DNA of 64,000 nt from Agrocybe praecox (lineage: Eukaryota > Basidiomycota > Agaricomycetes > Agaricales > Agrocybaceae): contig OZ024849.1 of assembly GCA_964017145.1 (NCBI GenBank), positions 3,472,001 through 3,536,000 of the forward strand, in the 5' to 3' direction. The position numbers were made by a program, and so were the translations under genes. Each line of letters opens with the position of its first letter. Position 1 is the first letter of the stretch. This document shows positions 61,091 through 64,000 of the stretch, piece by piece. A model generated the notes under the pieces. That model was not told the origin of the DNA and did not search any database. It worked only from the letters and a program-made list of their open reading frames with translations.

Positions 61091-62013
61091 ATGCCACAAC
61101 ATCCAACCTCTTACCCGCCATTGAGAAAGGAGAAGTTTTTCAGACGAAGACTGGATCTACTTCGCCGCCGTAGGCAGTCAGCTCGTTGTCGCTCATCTAG
61201 GGGGAGAAAATGGTTTCTCAACACTAAGCACTACACCTCTGCTCGAACAGAGCATCACATTCACATACTTGGAAATTTCAATATAGCCCAACTCAATAGC
61301 CATAACTATTCCCACTCAATCACAAATTCGTACTCGAATTCCAACAACGCGACGACCACCACCATCCAAGGATCGTTTAACGACAACTCGACCTCTGCAA
61401 AGCTTGTTAAGCGTACCATTGCCAATCACAATCACAATCATGGCGGAGAAGGGATTGGCTTAACAGGAGGTTCGCCCAACGATACGTTCGAGCATTCAGG
61501 TAGTTTATGCTTGCGTGGTCCATTAACACATACTTACGACTTCTCGTATTTCAGGGAACCTCAATAATCCTATCGGCAAGGTATCGGATGTAAATGGGAT
61601 TATGCCCCTCGATGATCAGGATCAGACAACCGAAGCAGGAGTAGATATATGCGAAAGCTCAGGTATGCAATGGTCATTTTGTGCTGTATTATAATACACT
61701 CATGGACACGGGCGACTCAGAAAACCAAGGCGATTCTATTAGTCATGTAGCTATTGTAAATGGGACTGCCAACGTCAACAATGAGGATCGGATCATTGAA
61801 GGTGCGTCCTCATTTCGTACTCCTATAGAAGTACGTCACTCACATAGACTTATACCGTACACAGACAAATCTATAAAGGCCTACATGCAGTACTTTGCAC
61901 TTTCAACCAGGTCCTTGTTCTCCCCACCGGCTCTTGTTACGTTCGCCTCTTTCAGCACTGGGGTGATACTTGGGTCTCTGGTAGTAATCAAGTTGAAGCA
62001 TTTGAAATCCTGA
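61091..62013 (+). CDS. Tail-anchored Asn/His-motif protein, family member 3
   Basis: The clearest member. Four exons: 61091-61499, 61555-61662, 61721-61801, 61865-62013, total 747 nt, 248 aa; all introns phase 1 and 55-63 nt, so middle exons can be gained or lost without frame change. Order: MPQHPTSYPP, the basic segment KFFRRRLDLLRRRRQSARCR, HHIHILGNFNIAQL, an Asn/Ser/Thr stretch (SITNSYSNSNNA, TTTTIQGSFNDNSTS), a His/Asn run (ANHNHNHGG), acidic middle exons (SDVNGIMPLDDQDQTTEAG; SISHVAIVNGTANVNNEDR), then YMQYFALSTRSLF and a hydrophobic anchor LVTFASFSTGVILGSLVVI with the short basic tail KLKHLKS. The tail-anchor topology is inferred from sequence. Function unknown. Its last three exons show the same phase pattern as member 4. 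Confidence 0.75.
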
Positions 62014-62329
62014 ATTAATGTGGGTGCAGTCGTACTATATTACCTGCAGCACTTCCTTTTCTTGTTCGTCATGGGGCCCCGACTTCTTCTTTCCGAGTTC
62101 AGTCGCGTTGGATATATTCATGTTATCAAACCTCCTCTTTACCTCCTCGACCTTCTCCCTTTCGGAACGAGCTTCCCAGGGCCGATGTCGCACATCTTAT
62201 CTTATCTTTGGCACCTGATCCTGCGAAATAGCCTGTGTCAATCGAGCGCAGGTCCGGTTCGAGACCAATATTATATATCTCTTACCTTACCTTTAGCTTT
62301 TTCTCCCTTACTGTCGGATGTGGCGTGCA

Positions 62330-62400
62330 CAAAGCCTACAGTTTATTTATACATACGTACAGGTTACTTGCATACTATTATGGATCTATTTATACGGAAA
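62330..62400 (+). repeat. Conserved 3' flank, copy of 57475-57545
   Basis: CAGTTTATTTATACATACGT and ATTATGGATCTATTTATACG match the region after member 2. It lies about 320 bp beyond the stop of member 3. Confidence 0.7.
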
Positions 62401-63103
62401 CGAGCCTCAAAGATAGCTTGCAAGGCTGTGTAAAGGTGTCTTTCCCTTTCCTCCTAACTATCTACTCGAAGCACCTCAGTTAGACCGGCTTACTATTATG
62501 AATCTATTTATGTGGCTGGGCGAGTTCATCTTCTGAGAGAGAAGATTTGATATTGCAAAACTGTTCATACGCTTCATCGATGGTCGGTTAACTTTCTTAG
62601 AATGTAAACAAAGGGATTTGGCACTGGAGCAAAAGGCTCTTGATACCGTTGAATCTTGATATCAATACTTAAGCGGGGAGTATGTAGTATTTATGTACTT
62701 TAGAAGCTAAGGAGCATCGGGATTACCAAACGTTAATACTTTCATGGCTTGCCGGCGGCAAGACTCAGGGAAGGGCAATGGTGGCATCAGTGTACGTCAT
62801 CGGACTAGTTCTCTTTAGGTTCCCGATGCAACAAATGAAGGATGCCAATCGACTGTCTAACTCGCCTCCCCTTGTATCTACCTAGCGATATATTTAAGAG
62901 CAGTTTAAGGTGGAGTATTCTATACCAATCGAACGATACCTCGGTCCTCACTTTGTGCTTTGAGTCTTGGTATTGGTCTACGGATATTAATATCCGTTAT
63001 AGCTTTTCACCGACACTAACCACTCCCCATAAAAGGACTCCCTCCGGATTTTTAACTTTCCCTTCTCCTCTCTCTAACCATACACTCTTTCAGCTGTCTC
63101 GTC
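62401..63103. other. Intergenic, nothing recognised
   Basis: Holds the promoter of member 4. A palindrome-like TGGTCTACGGATATTAATATCCGT sits near 62975-62998 (TACGGATATTAATATCCGTTA contains a perfect inverted repeat of CGGATATTAATATCCG). Confidence 0.5.
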
Positions 63104-64000
63104 ATGCCACAAGATTTTGATTTATCCTCATCTTCTTCGCAAAATAAGAAGGTTTTCAGATGAAGACTGGACCTCCTTCGCCGCCGCCGCCGCCGGTCGG
63201 CACGTCGTCGCACACCCAGGGGGCCCAAATGCCTTATTAACTCTAAGTCCTGCGCTTCCGCTGGGACAGAACACCATATTCACATACATGGAAATCTCAA
63301 TATATCCCAACTCAATAACTTGTACAGCCATTCCCACTCAACGACGAATTCGTACTCGAATTCCAACAACGCGACCACTACTAGTATCCAAGGATCTTTT
63401 AACGACAACTCGAGCTCTGCAAAGCTTGTTACACGCACCATTATAAATGGCAATCGCAATCATGGTAGAGAAGAAATTGGCTTGGCAGAAGATTTACCCA
63501 ATGATACGTTCGAGAATTCAGATATTTTATATCTGCATGGTTATATTAAGACAGATTTACGGAGTCTCGCCATTCAGAGGACCACGATCATCCTATCAAT
63601 CAGATACCTGACGTCAATTGGTCTAATTTGCTCAAGGCGCATCATCAGACGGATCAAGGAGGAGCTGGAGTTGAGATATGCGGACGTTCAGGTATGTCTA
63701 TGTTTCCGTGACACATTAAGTCACACTTACTGACTTTAACTATTGAGGGAATGAAGATGATTCTATCAACCATACAGCTATCGTAAATGGGATTGCAGAT
63801 GCCGAGAATGAGGATCGACTCACAGAAGGTGTGTTCTTATTTCACAACCCTCCCTACAAGTATGGCGCTTACATATGTCTCTGCCGTTTACCGAGAAATT
63901 CATGAAGGACTACATGCAGTACATCCCCCTCTCAGCCAGGTCTATGTGCTCTCTACTCGGTCGGATTTCACTTCTTTCCTTCAGCGTGGGATTGATAGTG
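63104..64000 (+). pseudogene. Family member 4, decaying, cut by the window end
   Basis: Close paralogue of member 3. It starts MPQDFDLSSSSSQNKKVF at 63104, but codon 20 is TGA (63161-63163) where member 3 has an Arg codon; a single C-to-T change would explain it. The frame then continues RLDLLRRRR, EHHIHIHGNLNISQLNNLYS, SNSNNATTTSIQGSFNDNSS. The first donor site is AT (about 63520) where member 3 has GT, so that intron cannot be removed normally. Later exons are still readable: about 63577-63690 (PINQIPDVNWSNLLKAHHQT), a third (DSINHTAIVNGIADAEN) and a fourth (KDYMQYIPLSARSM then ISLLSFSVGLIV), where the window stops inside the membrane anchor. An alternative downstream start cannot be ruled out. 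Confidence 0.7.

Overview
The window is nuclear DNA of a filamentous basidiomycete, most likely a mushroom-forming agaricomycete. Genes are broken by many short introns (about 50-65 nt, GT/AG). The gene families fit: a Zn2Cys6 regulator, BTB proteins, a MYND protein, a berberine-bridge-type FAD oxidase and an α-kinase. Transposons of Ty3 chromovirus, Plavaka and integrase-like DDE type take up much of the space. There are no bacterial-style operons, and I see no CRISPR array or rRNA.

Layout. 1-5.3 kb: gene-poor, degenerate simple repeats and a transposase relic. 5.33-11.74 kb: complete Ty3/gypsy chromovirus with a 5-bp target duplication, nearly identical LTRs and one amber codon in its reverse transcriptase. 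12.0-17.9 kb: a 5.86-kb TIR transposon (31-bp perfect TIRs, 6-bp target duplication) carrying an integrase-like transposase and an apparently intact α-kinase. 18.4-19.3 kb: TatD-family pseudogene. 20.2-32.2 kb is the host gene block: a BTB gene divergent from a Zn2Cys6 factor, a truncated Zn2Cys6 copy, a secreted bicovalent FAD oxidase, a MYND protein and a multi-spanning membrane protein. 32.7-33.6 kb: 942-bp foldback element with 266-bp TIRs and a 6-bp target duplication; its ends match those of the α-kinase transposon. 33.9-36.4, 43.6-45.4 and 57.6-60.6 kb: three diverged copies of an unclassified purine-rich repeat. 38.4-40.1 kb: non-coding element with ~0.5-kb TIRs holding arrays of a GTCGACCA motif. 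48.0-55.5 kb: complete Plavaka (CACTA-like) transposon with a 12-exon transposase that splices to an open frame of 1039 aa, plus an accessory gene.

Interspersed at 41.9, 56.7, 61.1 and 63.1 kb are four members of a small gene family I do not recognise. Each has an Arg-rich start, a His/Ile/Asn β-like segment, an Asn/Thr/Ser segment and a C-terminal membrane anchor. Two splice cleanly, one has unsettled internal introns and one is decaying.

The two observations most worth following are the transposon carrying an α-kinase and this tail-anchored family. Exon boundaries come from splice consensus and frame, not transcripts; family names are from recognised motifs, not searches.
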